From: Nocardia jejuensis NBRC 103114
GTDB lineage: Bacteria; Actinomycetota; Actinomycetes; Mycobacteriales; Mycobacteriaceae
DNA length: 64,000 nt
Reading direction: 5' to 3'
NCBI RefSeq assembly: GCF_001613145.1
Contig: NZ_BDBU01000039.1
Coordinates: 1 to 64,000 of the forward strand
The notes below the pieces were generated by a model. That model made no database searches, was not told the origin of the DNA, and worked only from the letters and a program-made list of their open reading frames with translations. Of this stretch, positions 52,217 to 62,673 are shown one piece after another (the first letter of the stretch is position 1; the number at the start of each line of letters is the position of its first letter). The position numbers and the translations under genes are program-made.

Positions 52217-52365
52217 CGGCGGGACCTCGGGGCACCCGCCCGGCGTCCCCGAACGCGCCTGTTTCGATCGCGGCGAAGCCCGAAGACTGTGTTCCTGAGC
52301 GGCTTCGGCTTGTCCGGTCCGGCATTCCGAACGCCACGGCCTTCGGACCAGGAACGACATCGACA

Positions 52366-53592
52366 ATGCAGAAATCGCTTTCGTGGCCGGCCGCACTGTG
52401 CTGGCTCGCCGTCCTGCTCGACGGTTACGACGCCGTCGTCTTCGGCGCGGTCATCCCGACTCTCACCGAACAGCATCACCTCGGTTTCACCGTGGCCCGC
52501 GCGACCCTGGCGGTGACGATCTTCCTGATCGGCGTGGTCGTCGGCGCCGCGGCGTCGGGGCCGCTCGCGGATCGCTATGGGCGTCGCGAGGTCCTGGTGG
52601 GATCCATCGCCCTGTTCTCGATCTTCACCCTCGTGGTTCCGCTCGCCGGATCGGTCGCGGTGTTCAGCGCGTTGCGGGCGGTGGCCGGAATCGGTTTGGG
52701 CGCATGCGTTCCGGTCGCGTTGACCGTCATGGCCGAGCAGGTTCCCGCCACCCGCCGGGCGCTCGCGGGCACCGTCACCATGACCGGGTATCACGTGGGC
52801 GCGGTGATCACCTCCCTGCTCGCGCTGCGGCTGGTGCCGCACTGGCAGCCGCTGTTCTACGTGGGTGGTGTGGCCGGGCTGGTGCTGCTGCCGCTGCTGT
52901 GGGCGAAACTGCCTGAGTCCGAACGGATCACCGGCACAGGAACGGATCCGGTCGGGCCCACCGTGCTGCTGCGCCGCCCGTATCTACGGGTGACACTGGG
53001 CGTGTGGGCGGGGTCGTTCATGGGCCTGCTGCTGGTCTACGGCCTCAACACCTGGCTGCCCAAACTGATGCGCACCGCCGGGTACAGCATGTCGACCTCG
53101 CTGACGCTGCTGCTGGTGCTGAATACCGGAGCCGTTCTCGGTCTGCTGATCGGCGGCTTCCTCGCGGACCGGCGCGGCACCAAACAGACGGTCCTGGTGT
53201 GGTTCGGCGCGGCGGCGATACTGCTGGCCCTGCTGAGCGTCAAGGTGTCCAACAGCCTGCTGCTCGATGTGCTGGTGTTCGTGACCGGCGTGTTCGTGTT
53301 CTCGGCGCAGATCCTCATCTACGCCCACATCGCGCACGCCTACCCGGCCGAGTTGCGGGCCACGGCGATGGGTTTCGCCGCCTCCGTCGGCCGGTTCGGG
53401 TCGATCCTCGGACCGACCATCATCGGCTGGCTGCTCATCGTGGGTTCCGCGGATCCGTGGGGTTTCTACTTCTTCGCCGCGGTCGCGCTGCTCGGCCTGC
53501 TCGCCATGGCGATCGTTCCCCGCGTCGCGGTCGTGCGGGCCGGGCAGGCGGACCGCGTCGCGGAGGAACCCGAACCGCATGTGGTGAGCTGA
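52366..53592 (+). CDS. MFS transporter, aromatic acid:H+ symporter (AAHS) family
   Basis: A 408-residue, 12-span transporter. LDGYDAVVFGAVIPTL is the signature of AAHS carriers (BenK, PcaK), where Asp residues in helix 1 are needed for transport, and GPLADRYGRREVLVG is MFS motif A. AAHS proteins move benzoate- and hydroxybenzoate-type acids. Next to a cluster that seems to make hydroxybenzoate derivatives, it could recover leaked precursor or move the product. ATG 52366 begins the conserved part. Divergent from the ALAS operon across the 26-bp palindrome, so the two may be co-regulated. Confidence 0.88.
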   Translation: MQKSLSWPAALCWLAVLLDGYDAVVFGAVIPTLTEQHHLGFTVARATLAVTIFLIGVVVGAAASGPLADRYGRREVLVGSIALFSIFTLVVPLAGSVAVFSALRAVAGIGLGACVPVALTVMAEQVPATRRALAGTVTMTGYHVGAVITSLLALRLVPHWQPLFYVGGVAGLVLLPLLWAKLPESERITGTGTDPVGPTVLLRRPYLRVTLGVWAGSFMGLLLVYGLNTWLPKLMRTAGYSMSTSLTLLLVLNTGAVLGLLIGGFLADRRGTKQTVLVWFGAAAILLALLSVKVSNSLLLDVLVFVTGVFVFSAQILIYAHIAHAYPAELRATAMGFAASVGRFGSILGPTIIGWLLIVGSADPWGFYFFAAVALLGLLAMAIVPRVAVVRAGQADRVAEEPEPHVVS

Positions 53593-53619
53593 TTCGCCGG
53601 CAGGTAGTGGTGCGGCCCG

Positions 53620-53646
53620 CCGGTCGGCCGCCGCGGCAACGACCGG
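53620..53646 (+). terminator. Hairpin after the aromatic-acid transporter
   Basis: CCGGTCG and CGACCGG pair around a 13-base GC-rich loop, 28 bases after the stop codon. No T-run, so terminator activity is tentative. Confidence 0.4.
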
Positions 53647-53837
53647 CCGAGCGGGAACCGTGGAGCAGGGCAATTCAGGGTCACGTGGCGCAGAGTCGTA
53701 TGGGAGGTCGTGTCCGGTGACGCGCCGAGATACTGGACGTGGATGCGCCGTGATGGCGATCGAGGAATCGAACGCCGTGCACGCGAGGTTGTACGACGGG
53801 TGTGCGCCACGGCGCGACCTTCGACCAGGAGAAGCCC

Positions 53838-54224
53838 ATGAACGCTCGTCCGGTTCTTCAGCCCGGTGCCGATCACCCCATCACCGTCGAACCCAACCCG
53901 AGCCGGATCACCGTCCGGGTGAACGGACGCGTGGTCGCCGACACCCGGCGTGCGCAGACGGTACGTGAGGCCAGTTATCCACCGGTGCACTACATTCCGC
54001 TCGCGGATGTCGATCAGCAGCTACTCGAGCGCACCGAGACGTCCACTTACTGTCCCTACAAGGGTGATGCGAGCTACTACTCCATCGTGGTGGACGGTGA
54101 TCGCCGTGCCGATGCGATCTGGTCGTACGAGTCGCCGTATCCGGCGGTCGCGGAGATCGCGAATCATCTCGCGTTCTATCCCAGCCGGGTGGACGAGATC
54201 ACCGAGCAAGCGGCGGTGAGCTGA
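53838..54224 (+). CDS. DUF427-domain protein
   Basis: A 128-residue protein of the DUF427 family: ITVEPNPSRITVRVNGRVVADTRRA, PPVHYIPLADVDQQLLERTETSTYCPYKGDASYYSI and IWSYESPYPAVAEIANHLAFYPSRVD. The family has a compact beta fold with the YCPYKG core; biochemical role is unknown. AGGAGAA lies five bases before ATG 53838; the in-frame codons back to 53802 are unlikely. Outside the biosynthetic cluster by content. Confidence 0.88.
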   Translation: MNARPVLQPGADHPITVEPNPSRITVRVNGRVVADTRRAQTVREASYPPVHYIPLADVDQQLLERTETSTYCPYKGDASYYSIVVDGDRRADAIWSYESPYPAVAEIANHLAFYPSRVDEITEQAAVS

Positions 54225-54333
54225 GCGCCGCGTCCGCGCTCGACCAGCCGAGGCGAGGCCCAGACCGACGGCGACGAGGCGTCGGTCCGTCCCGCCGCCG
54301 CCTCGGTGTGATTGCTACGGTGAGTCGGTTAGA

Positions 54334-54349
54334 CACTGTACGAACAGTG
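54334..54349. promoter_or_regulatory. Inverted repeat upstream of the thioesterase gene
   Basis: CACTGT and ACAGTG flank ACGA, 39 bases before the start at 54388. The half-site resembles the ACAGTACTGT operators at 36681-36713 (shared ACAGT/ACTGT), hinting at a related regulator, but the spacing differs. Confidence 0.4.
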
Positions 54350-54387
54350 CCCCGCATCCTGTCCGCAAACGTAGCCGAGGACCAACC

Positions 54388-55203
54388 TTGACCAAGATCA
54401 TCACCGCGCACCCGTTCGATACCGCCATCGAGCTGACTCCCCTCGGAGACGGTGAGTTCGAGGGTCGCACCACCGCTCCGTACGCGAACATGGTCGGCCC
54501 GTTCGGTGGGATCACCGCCGCGACCCTGGTCAGGGCGGTTCAGCTGGATCCTCGGGTCATCGGTGATCCGGTATCGATCACGGTCAACTATGCCGGTCCG
54601 ATCGCCGAGGGCGCTTTCGTGATCTCCGTGCAACCCAGCCGGACGAACCGCAGCACCCAGCACTGGTCGATCACCATGACCCAGGGCGACGAGGTCACCA
54701 CCACCGCCACGGCGGTCTTCGGTATCCGCCGCGGCACCTGGACCGATACCGAGATCGCCATGCCCGAGGTCCCGCCCGCGCCGGACGTCGCGGTCTCCGC
54801 GCTGCCGGACATGATCTCCTGGGTCGGCAACTACGAGATGCGGTTCGCCGAGGGCGCGGTGGACCTGGGTGCGGCCGCCGCACCCAGCTCGGCCTCCACC
54901 CTGTGGGTTCGCGACGAGCCCCCGCGCCCCCTGGATTTCCCATCGCTCACCGCGCTGAGCGACGTCTTCTTCCCGCGCGTCATGCTCCGGCTGGGACGCT
55001 TCGTGCCCGCGGGCACGATCACGCTCACCGTCTACTTCCACGCCACACCCGATACCCTTGCGGCCCAATCGGATCGGCCCGTGCTGGGCCGGGCTCGCGC
55101 GCAGCATTTCGGCAACGGTTTCTTCGACCAGTCCGCCGAGATCTGGTCGGACGCGGGCGTTCCCCTCGTCACCTCGCACCAGCTGGTGTATTTCAAGGCC
55201 TGA
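54388..55203 (+). CDS. Acyl-CoA thioesterase-like double-hotdog protein
   Basis: A 271-residue protein with two hotdog-like halves, as in TesB-like thioesterases. The first half has GRTTAPYANMVGPFGGITAATLVRAV and NRSTQHWSITMTQ; the second has FPSLTALSDVFFPRVML and GFFDQSAEIWSDAGVPLVTSHQL, where a D-Q-x-A-E-I/L-W pattern is common. It should hydrolyse acyl-CoA esters in the cytoplasm; substrate length is unknown. The start is TTG 54388 (CCGAGGA upstream), placed at the beginning of the conserved region. Convergent with the SDR gene. Confidence 0.82.
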   Translation: MTKIITAHPFDTAIELTPLGDGEFEGRTTAPYANMVGPFGGITAATLVRAVQLDPRVIGDPVSITVNYAGPIAEGAFVISVQPSRTNRSTQHWSITMTQGDEVTTTATAVFGIRRGTWTDTEIAMPEVPPAPDVAVSALPDMISWVGNYEMRFAEGAVDLGAAAAPSSASTLWVRDEPPRPLDFPSLTALSDVFFPRVMLRLGRFVPAGTITLTVYFHATPDTLAAQSDRPVLGRARAQHFGNGFFDQSAEIWSDAGVPLVTSHQLVYFKA

Positions 55204-55216
55204 GATCGCGCTGGAT

Positions 55217-55987
55217 TCAGATGATGGTCATCCCGCCGTCGACGACGAGGGTCGCGCCGGTGATGTAGCCCGCCGCCGGACTGGACAGGAACACCACGCA
55301 GGCGGCGAGCTCGGCGAGGTCGCCCGCGCGCCCCGCGGGCAGCAGCGGCATCCTCGTCTCCACGTAGCCGTCGGGGAACTGCTCTCCCATCTCGGTCGGA
55401 AAGTAGCCCGGCGCAAGGGCATTCACGCGAATGCCCTTGCGGCCGGTCCACTGCACGGCCAGATCCCGGGTGAGGCCCATCAGCCCGGCCTTGCTCGCGG
55501 AATACGCCGCCTGCGGCAACCCTCCGCTGACCAGACCCGCCACACTGGCGATGTTGAGGATCGAACTTCCGCGCGGCATGACCTTCCCGCACGCCTGCGC
55601 CATCCAATACGCGCCGTTCAGATTCACGTCGAGGATCTCCCGGAACTGATCCGGCGTCTCCCTCGAAGCCGGTACGGCAGAAGCGATTCCGGCATTGTTG
55701 ATCAGCACGTCCACCCGGCCGAACGCCTCCACCGCCGCATCCGCGATCCGCTGCGCGTCCTGTGGCCGCGACACGTCCGCCTCCACCGTCACCGCCCGCC
55801 GCCCCTGTTCCTCGACCTGCGCGGCCGTCGCCTTCAACCGATCCCCCCGCCGCGCCGCCAGCACCACATCCGCCCCCGCCTCCGCACACGCCCGCGCGAA
55901 CGCCACCCCCAACCCCGACGAGGCCCCCGTCACGACCACCACCTTGTCGTCCAGTCGAAACCGGTCCAGCACCGTCGGTTCGGTCAT
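55217..55987 (-). CDS. Short-chain dehydrogenase/reductase (SDR)
   Basis: A 256-residue classical SDR. The nucleotide site is VVVTGASSGLG, NNAGIAS is the NAG motif, the catalytic Ser is in NIASVAG, Tyr and Lys in AYSASKAG, and the end has GYITGATLVVDGG. The glycine motif followed by ARRGDR suggests NADP(H) preference. Substrate unknown; fatty acid or alcohol oxidoreduction are common roles. ATG 55987 with GGAAGGA upstream is chosen; the 31 in-frame codons before it lack conservation. Confidence 0.92.
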   Translation of the reverse strand: MTEPTVLDRFRLDDKVVVVTGASSGLGVAFARACAEAGADVVLAARRGDRLKATAAQVEEQGRRAVTVEADVSRPQDAQRIADAAVEAFGRVDVLINNAGIASAVPASRETPDQFREILDVNLNGAYWMAQACGKVMPRGSSILNIASVAGLVSGGLPQAAYSASKAGLMGLTRDLAVQWTGRKGIRVNALAPGYFPTEMGEQFPDGYVETRMPLLPAGRAGDLAELAACVVFLSSPAAGYITGATLVVDGGMTII

Positions 55988-56225
55988 AGCGCGAATCCTT
56001 CCCTCGAACGTCCGGGCGCTGCTGCGATGCAGACCCGATTCGATGGTGGGGGAGAGCGAGCGCGCATGCAACGGATTCACGCGGAGGGCGGCGTCGGTTC
56101 GGCAGGCAGGTCACCGACGCCCCGAAAAGTGGGGGCGCGACTACTTTCAGAAAGCTTCAAATTTCACACTCTCCGGGCGCTAGCCTTCACCGACCTCGGT
56201 GGCCGGGGTGGGAACGGAGTGGGAC

Positions 56226-56663
56226 GTGCGGTTCGTGGCGAAGGCGAGTATCGGGTGGGCGGCAAAGGGATTGGCGGTGGGCGTGTCGGTCGTGCCCGTC
56301 CTGTTCGCGCCGTCCGCGTCGGCGTCGATCAACGACATCATTGTCGGTGTGCCGGGGGTCGAGATTCCTCGCGCCTGTGACACGGCCGGTCGTACGTGCC
56401 ACGTGATGGTGCGGATGTTCGGTGCGGACTACGAGCTGCCCGTCACGGTCACCGTGAACGGGAAGCCGCTCTCGCTCGAGCGGACGGACTACCCGAACTA
56501 TGGGACCGCTGCGCTGCAGGGGGACTGGCGTCCACCTGCCAAGGGCACCTACACATTCGTCGCGACGCAGGGGACTTCGACGAAGTCCCTGGCTGTAACC
56601 GTGACCGAAGGACTCGATACCGGTTCACTGTCCGGGCTGCTGCCCAGCGGCTCCGGCAGTTGA
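56226..56663 (+). CDS. Small secreted protein, Ig-like fold
   Basis: A 145-residue exported protein. A signal peptide covers about the first 33 residues (hydrophobic GLAVGVSVVPVLFAPSASA, cleavage after ASA). The mature part has two cysteines about 10 residues apart (RACDTAGRTCHVM), likely a disulfide, and beta-rich segments (PVTVTVNGKPLSL, GTYTFVATQGTSTKSLAVTV) typical of a single Ig-like or fibronectin-like module. Function unknown. GTG 56226 is the preferred start; GTG 56199 and GTG 56235 are in frame. Divergent from the SDR gene. Confidence 0.7.
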   Translation: MRFVAKASIGWAAKGLAVGVSVVPVLFAPSASASINDIIVGVPGVEIPRACDTAGRTCHVMVRMFGADYELPVTVTVNGKPLSLERTDYPNYGTAALQGDWRPPAKGTYTFVATQGTSTKSLAVTVTEGLDTGSLSGLLPSGSGS

Positions 56664-56829
56664 ATCGCCACCGACAGTTCCCCGTCGGTGGCGTGGGGTG
56701 TTCCCTCCGCGGCACCGAACCGGCTGCGCCAGTTCGGAACCCGATCGCCGCTCGCCCTTCGGGTGTTTGAGCACGATGCGGTTCGGGTATGAGTGAACCT
56801 GGCACTGTGTGCAGGTCACTCGGGCGAAG

Positions 56830-56903
56830 CGCCCCCGGCAGGAATCGAACCTGCGACCTAGGGATTAGAAGGCCCTTGCTCTATCCAACTGAGCTACGGA
56901 GGC
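56830..56903 (-). tRNA. tRNA-Arg (anticodon TCT)
   Basis: The minus strand reads as a 74-nt tRNA. The acceptor arm GCCTCCG pairs with CGGGGGC (one T-G pair), the D arm is AGCTCAGTTGGATAGAGC, and the T arm contains GGTTCGAATCC. The anticodon loop CTTCTAA gives TCT at 56867-56869 (reverse). The first anticodon-stem pair next to the loop (C-T) is a mismatch. CCA is not encoded, as is common in actinobacteria. Confidence 0.95.
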
Positions 56904-57107
56904 ATCGGTCGCGTCGCGGGCGATGCGGCCACCAAACACCATGGCCCAAATCGATCACGGTGTCCAGCGGGTTGAGTATAGCGAGCGTCCAGGTGGGGTA
57001 TCGGCGCTTGGTGGGCGGCGGGTCGGCGTGGCGGGGCGGTTGTGCGTACTTCGGGACCGGAAACCCCAGGGGAGTCCGGATCGCCACTTAGAACTACGCT
57101 GGGTCGT

Positions 57108-59147
57108 ATGTCGTCACCGCAGGACCCGCCCTCAACAAAGGATGTACAGGCGAACCGGACGGGTTCGGGAGTGACGTTCTCGGCGATGGCGGCGCTCGGG
57201 GTGGCCACGGCCGCGGTGGTGGCGGCGCTGGTCGTCGGACTGTCGGCATCGCAGGCGTTGAGTCTGCTCGGGATTCCCGATCCGGGACCGATGACGACCT
57301 ATGGATTGCCCGCCGCGCGGGCCGTCGCCGATCTCGCCGCCGCGCTGACCGTGGGGTCGCTGGTGTTCGCGGCGTTCTTCGTACCGCCGCAGGCCGACGG
57401 GCTGCTCGATGTGGGCGGATTCCGGGCCCTGCGGCGCGCGGGAAACTTCGCACTGGTGTGGGCGGCGGCCGCCGCGCTGCTGGTGCCGCTGACGCTGTCC
57501 GATACGACGGGTCAACCGTTCAAGGATTCGCTGCGACCCGAAGCGGTCTGGCGCGCCGCGGACCAGGTCGAGGTGGCGGGGTCCTGGCGGACGACCGTGT
57601 TCTTCGTGCTGGTGCTCGCGATCGGATGCCGGATCGCGCTGCGCTGGGGATGGACGCCGGCGCTGCTGGTGCTGTCGGTGGTGTCACTGCTGCCGGTGGC
57701 GCTCACCGGCCACTCGTCCTCGGGCGGGGCGCACGATCTGGCCACCAACAGTTTGATTCTGCATCTGCTGGCCGCGTGTTTCTGGGTGGGCGGACTGTTC
57801 GCGGTGCTCGCGTACGCGCTACGTGACGGGAAGTACACGGCCCTGGCCGCCCGGCGATTCTCGAAGGTGGCGACCGTCTCCTTCGTGATGATCGCGATCA
57901 GCGGTGTGATCAATGCCTATGTGCGCGTGCCCTGGTCGGATCTGTTCGAGACCACGTACGGGCGATTGGTGCTGGCCAAGACCGCCGCGCTGGTCGCGCT
58001 CGGGGTGATCGGTTTCCTGCAGCGTCGGCGCGCGCTGCCGGCACTGGCGGAGGATCCGGAGGATCGCGGCGCGCTGATCCGGTTCGCGGGCGTGGAGGTA
58101 TTGATCTTCGCCGCGACCATCGGCCTGGCGGTCGGCCTCGGCCGGACCCCGCCGCCGCCGACCGGCAAGGTCCCGACGCCCGCGGAGGTGGAGATCGGTT
58201 ACAACCTCGCCGGACCGCCGACCGTCGCGCGGGTGCTGTTCGACTGGCGCTTCGATCTGATCTTCGGCACCCTCGCCCTCGTGCTCGCCGTCGTCTATCT
58301 GCTCGGCGTGTCGCGCCTGCGCAGGCGCGGAGACGCCTGGCCGATCGGGCGGACCATCGCGTGGGTCGCCGGGTGCGCGGTCCTGCTCTTCGCGACCAGT
58401 TCCGGCCTGGGCCGCTACGCACCGGCCGTGTTCAGCATGCACATGGGTCAGCACATGATGCTCTCCATGCTCGCGCCGATCCTCTTCGCGCTGGGCGGGC
58501 CGATCCTGCTGGCGCTGCGCGCGATCGCTCCGGCCGGCAAGGGCCAGCCGCCCGGCCCGCGCGAATGGATTCTGGCCGCGGTGCACAACCCGGTGTCGCG
58601 CTTCATGACTCAGCCGATCGTGGCCGCGGTCTTCTTCGTCTCCGGCTTCTACGCGCTGTACCTGGGCGGCATCTTCGATCAGTTCGTCGGATCGCACGGC
58701 GCGCACCTGCTCATGAACGTGCACTTCCTGCTCAGCGGCTACCTGTTCTACTGGGTGGTCATCGGCATCGACCCGAAGCCCCGCCAGGTGGAGCCGCTCA
58801 CCAAGCTGGGCATGGTGTTCGGTTCACTGCCGTTCCACGCCTTCTTCGGCATCGCGTTGATGAGCATGGACACGGTGCTGGGCGGCTGGTTCTACCGCGC
58901 GCTCGGGCTCGGCTGGAACAGCAATCTGCTCGAGGACCAGCACACCGGCGGTAGCCTCGCGTGGGCCAGCGGTGAAGTTCCGCTGGTTGTGGTGATGCTC
59001 GCGCTGCTCATCCAGTGGTCGCGCAGCGACAAGCGCCTGCAGACCCGGATCGACCGCGCCGCGGACCGGGACGACGACGCGGAACTGACCGCGTACAACG
59101 CTATGTACGCCGAGTTGGCTCGGCGTGACCGAGAGGTACGCAAGTGA
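57108..59147 (+). CDS. CopD-CtaG fusion: copper/cytochrome oxidase assembly membrane protein
   Basis: A 679-residue protein with about 14-15 membrane spans. The N-terminal half matches CopD copper-resistance/uptake proteins (GHSSSGGAHDLATNSLILHLLAACFWVGGL, FSKVATVSFVMIAISGVINAYVRV). The C-terminal half matches the caa3-type CtaG family (FSMHMGQHMMLSMLAPILFALGGPI, MNVHFLLSGYLFYWVVIGIDP, FHAFFGIALMSMDTVLGGWFY), with many His and Met residues suited to copper handling. It probably supplies copper to cytochrome c oxidase. This fusion is usual in actinobacteria. ATG 57108 begins the protein; the stop overlaps the next start by four bases. Confidence 0.9.
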   Translation: MSSPQDPPSTKDVQANRTGSGVTFSAMAALGVATAAVVAALVVGLSASQALSLLGIPDPGPMTTYGLPAARAVADLAAALTVGSLVFAAFFVPPQADGLLDVGGFRALRRAGNFALVWAAAAALLVPLTLSDTTGQPFKDSLRPEAVWRAADQVEVAGSWRTTVFFVLVLAIGCRIALRWGWTPALLVLSVVSLLPVALTGHSSSGGAHDLATNSLILHLLAACFWVGGLFAVLAYALRDGKYTALAARRFSKVATVSFVMIAISGVINAYVRVPWSDLFETTYGRLVLAKTAALVALGVIGFLQRRRALPALAEDPEDRGALIRFAGVEVLIFAATIGLAVGLGRTPPPPTGKVPTPAEVEIGYNLAGPPTVARVLFDWRFDLIFGTLALVLAVVYLLGVSRLRRRGDAWPIGRTIAWVAGCAVLLFATSSGLGRYAPAVFSMHMGQHMMLSMLAPILFALGGPILLALRAIAPAGKGQPPGPREWILAAVHNPVSRFMTQPIVAAVFFVSGFYALYLGGIFDQFVGSHGAHLLMNVHFLLSGYLFYWVVIGIDPKPRQVEPLTKLGMVFGSLPFHAFFGIALMSMDTVLGGWFYRALGLGWNSNLLEDQHTGGSLAWASGEVPLVVVMLALLIQWSRSDKRLQTRIDRAADRDDDAELTAYNAMYAELARRDREVRK

Positions 59148-60103
59148 GTGACGTCGCCATGGCGACCCGGAACAACAAGCGGCTCTACCGATCCGACGTG
59201 CGCCAAGCCCGCCGGCTGCTGCGCGGGCACATCCGCAAGACACCGGTGTTCCACACCGAGATCCTGGGTCCGCGCGGACCGGTACCGGTCACCCTGAAGC
59301 TCGAACATCTGCAGCACGGCGGCACCTTCAAGGTGCGCGGCTGCCTCAACGCACTGCTGCAGGCGCCCGGCGACGGCACCGGCGTCGTGATCGCCTCGGG
59401 TGGGAACGCGGGCATCGCCGCGGCGCTGGCCTGCGCGCTGCGCGGCCTGTCGTGCACCGTGGTGGTGCCGGAATCGGCGCCGCACACCAAGGTCGCGGCC
59501 ATGTGGTCGCACGGGGCCGAAGTGCTGTGGCGGGGAACGACTTACGCCGAGGCGCACCGGTACGCCACCGAGCTGGCCACCGAACGCGGCGCCATGCAGT
59601 TGCACGCCTACGACCTGCCCGCCATCGTCGCCGGTGCGGGTGTGGTCGGGCTGGAGATCGAAGAGCAGGTGCGCGGGCGGCCGCCGGTGCTGGTCGCGGT
59701 CGGCGGCGGCGGGCTGGTGGCCGGAATCGCGGTGGCGCTGGGGCTGCGCGGCCGGGTCATCGGCGTCGAACCCCAGGGCGCGCCGACCCTGCATTCGGCG
59801 CTGGCGGCCGGTCGGCCGGTGGACGTGCAGGTGCAGAGCGTCGCCTCGGATGCGCTGGGCGCGAACAGGATCGGCGATATCGCCATGGAGGTGTCCCAGC
59901 GCTATGCGGTGCGCTCGATCCTGGTGACCGACGACGCGATCGTGATGGCGCGCGAATATCTGTGGCGGGAGTTCCGGATAGTGGTGGAGCCCGCCGGAGC
60001 CACGGCGCTGGCCGCGATCCAGAGCGGTGCGTACGTGCCCGCCGCGGGGGAGCGGCCGGTGGTCGTGCTGTGCGGCGCGAACACCGATCTCGCGACCCTC
60101 TGA
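59144..60103 (+). CDS. PLP-dependent threonine/serine dehydratase-like enzyme
   Basis: A 319-residue fold-type II PLP enzyme. The cofactor Lys is in HGGTFKVRGCLNAL (usual form GSFKxRGA), SGGNAGIAAALACAL is the substrate loop, and VGGGGLVAGIAVAL binds the PLP phosphate. Threonine dehydratase and serine racemase relatives share these. It lacks the ACT regulatory domain, so it is of the catabolic or broad type. Coupled to the CopD-CtaG gene by a GTGA overlap, although no functional link is obvious. Confidence 0.88.
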   Translation: MSDVAMATRNNKRLYRSDVRQARRLLRGHIRKTPVFHTEILGPRGPVPVTLKLEHLQHGGTFKVRGCLNALLQAPGDGTGVVIASGGNAGIAAALACALRGLSCTVVVPESAPHTKVAAMWSHGAEVLWRGTTYAEAHRYATELATERGAMQLHAYDLPAIVAGAGVVGLEIEEQVRGRPPVLVAVGGGGLVAGIAVALGLRGRVIGVEPQGAPTLHSALAAGRPVDVQVQSVASDALGANRIGDIAMEVSQRYAVRSILVTDDAIVMAREYLWREFRIVVEPAGATALAAIQSGAYVPAAGERPVVVLCGANTDLATL

Positions 60104-60134
60104 CTCGAGGTATCGGCTGTTCACATTGCCGAAG

Positions 60135-60143
60135 TTATCCACA
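60135..60143 (+). promoter_or_regulatory. DnaA box upstream of the ssb-like gene
   Basis: TTATCCACA, an exact DnaA-box consensus match, lies 86 bases before the ssb-like start. A single 9-mer can occur by chance, but such boxes upstream of replication genes can mediate DnaA control. Confidence 0.4.
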
Positions 60144-60228
60144 TTCGCCGGGAGGGGTCTGTCGCATCCGAGCCGCCCGAGTCAGGCTGGAAGGCACTGA
60201 CAGGGCTGGATTACCAAGGGGGACGGCG

Positions 60229-60675
60229 ATGTACGAGGCGAATACGGCGGTGGTCGGACGGGTGCTCACGAGTCCGGTGCGACGGGGGCTCCCCAACGGA
60301 GACCATGTGCTGAGCTTCCGCATGGCGAGCAATACGCGCCGCTTCGATCAGGCCCGGGGCGACTGGGTGGACGGTGGCACGCTGTATCTCACTGTGACTT
60401 GCTGGCGGAAGCTGGTAGAAGGGGTGGAGGCATCGCTGCAGCGCGGGGATCCGATCCTCGCGTACGGGCAGCTGCGGTCGAACGAATACACCAGCCGGGA
60501 CGGTACCGAGCGCACCGACCTCGAGATGCGCGCCATCGCGGTCGGCCCCGACCTGGGCCGTTGCACCGCCTCCGTACAGCGCAAACAGTTCGCCCGACCA
60601 GATCGCTCCGAGCCCGCGCCGGAGCCGATCACCGATACCGACGCTGCCGGAGAACCGGCAACTCAACACAGTTAG
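60229..60675 (+). CDS. Single-stranded DNA-binding protein (paralogue)
   Basis: A 148-residue OB-fold SSB: MYEANTAVVGRVLTSPVRRGL, VLSFRMASNTRRFD, LYLTVTCWRKLVEGVEASLQRGDPILAYGQLRSNEY, DLEMRAIAVGPDLGRC. The tail is short and lacks the usual acidic DDIPF end of replicative SSB, so this is probably an accessory SSB like M. tuberculosis Rv2478c. GGGGGA precedes ATG 60229. The order ssb-ettA-gdh matches what I recall of Rv2478c-Rv2476c, supporting the Mycobacteriales placement. Confidence 0.9.
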   Translation: MYEANTAVVGRVLTSPVRRGLPNGDHVLSFRMASNTRRFDQARGDWVDGGTLYLTVTCWRKLVEGVEASLQRGDPILAYGQLRSNEYTSRDGTERTDLEMRAIAVGPDLGRCTASVQRKQFARPDRSEPAPEPITDTDAAGEPATQHS

Positions 60676-60685
60676 GCTTGCCCAT

Positions 60686-62362
<1,677 letters not shown>

Positions 62363-62673
62363 CCAGCTGTTCTCCGGGGGTCACCGATCCGTCGTATCGG
62401 TCCGGTTCGGTGACCCTCGAATGAACGGCAATCGAATAGCGAACTCGGCAGTATCGCGTACGCAATTGTGCGTGAAAACTGTTCAGGTGCAAGGTTTGTC
62501 GTAGACGACCTGGCGATACCACTCTGGGTGCCACGCTCGTCGTACCGTCCGGTTTGTCCGAACTGTACGACGCGGCGTCGCATTGGGAGGAAAGTAGCCC
62601 GGCGCATCCTGCGCCCAGCTACTCTCGCATCGGCGTCGCTTTGTTACGGAACCGAATCCGAGGAGTTGGCGAA
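62363..62673. other. Gene-free stretch between ettA and the NAD-glutamate dehydrogenase gene
   Basis: These 311 bases contain the ettA terminator (62378-62416) and the gdh leader. GTCGTAC (62539-62545) and its complement GTACGAC (62565-62571) form a 7-bp dyad around 19 bases, a possible operator about 103 bases before the gdh start. No gene was seen. Confidence 0.5.
62378..62416 (+). terminator. Terminator-like hairpin after ettA
   Basis: GGGTCACCGA (62378-62387) pairs exactly with TCGGTGACCC (62407-62416) around 19 bases; it starts 16 bases after the stop codon. There is no T-run. Confidence 0.65.

Noticed and set aside
38900-53600. Cluster considered as a PKS, NRPS or phenazine locus
   Set aside because: No ketosynthase, condensation domain, carrier protein or phzA/B/D/E/F/G was found; only the PhzC-type DAHP synthase is shared with phenazine clusters.
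53660-53968. 102-codon plus-strand frame upstream of DUF427
   Set aside because: It runs into the DUF427 gene in another frame, lacks a domain, and the DUF427 start has a good ribosome-binding site.
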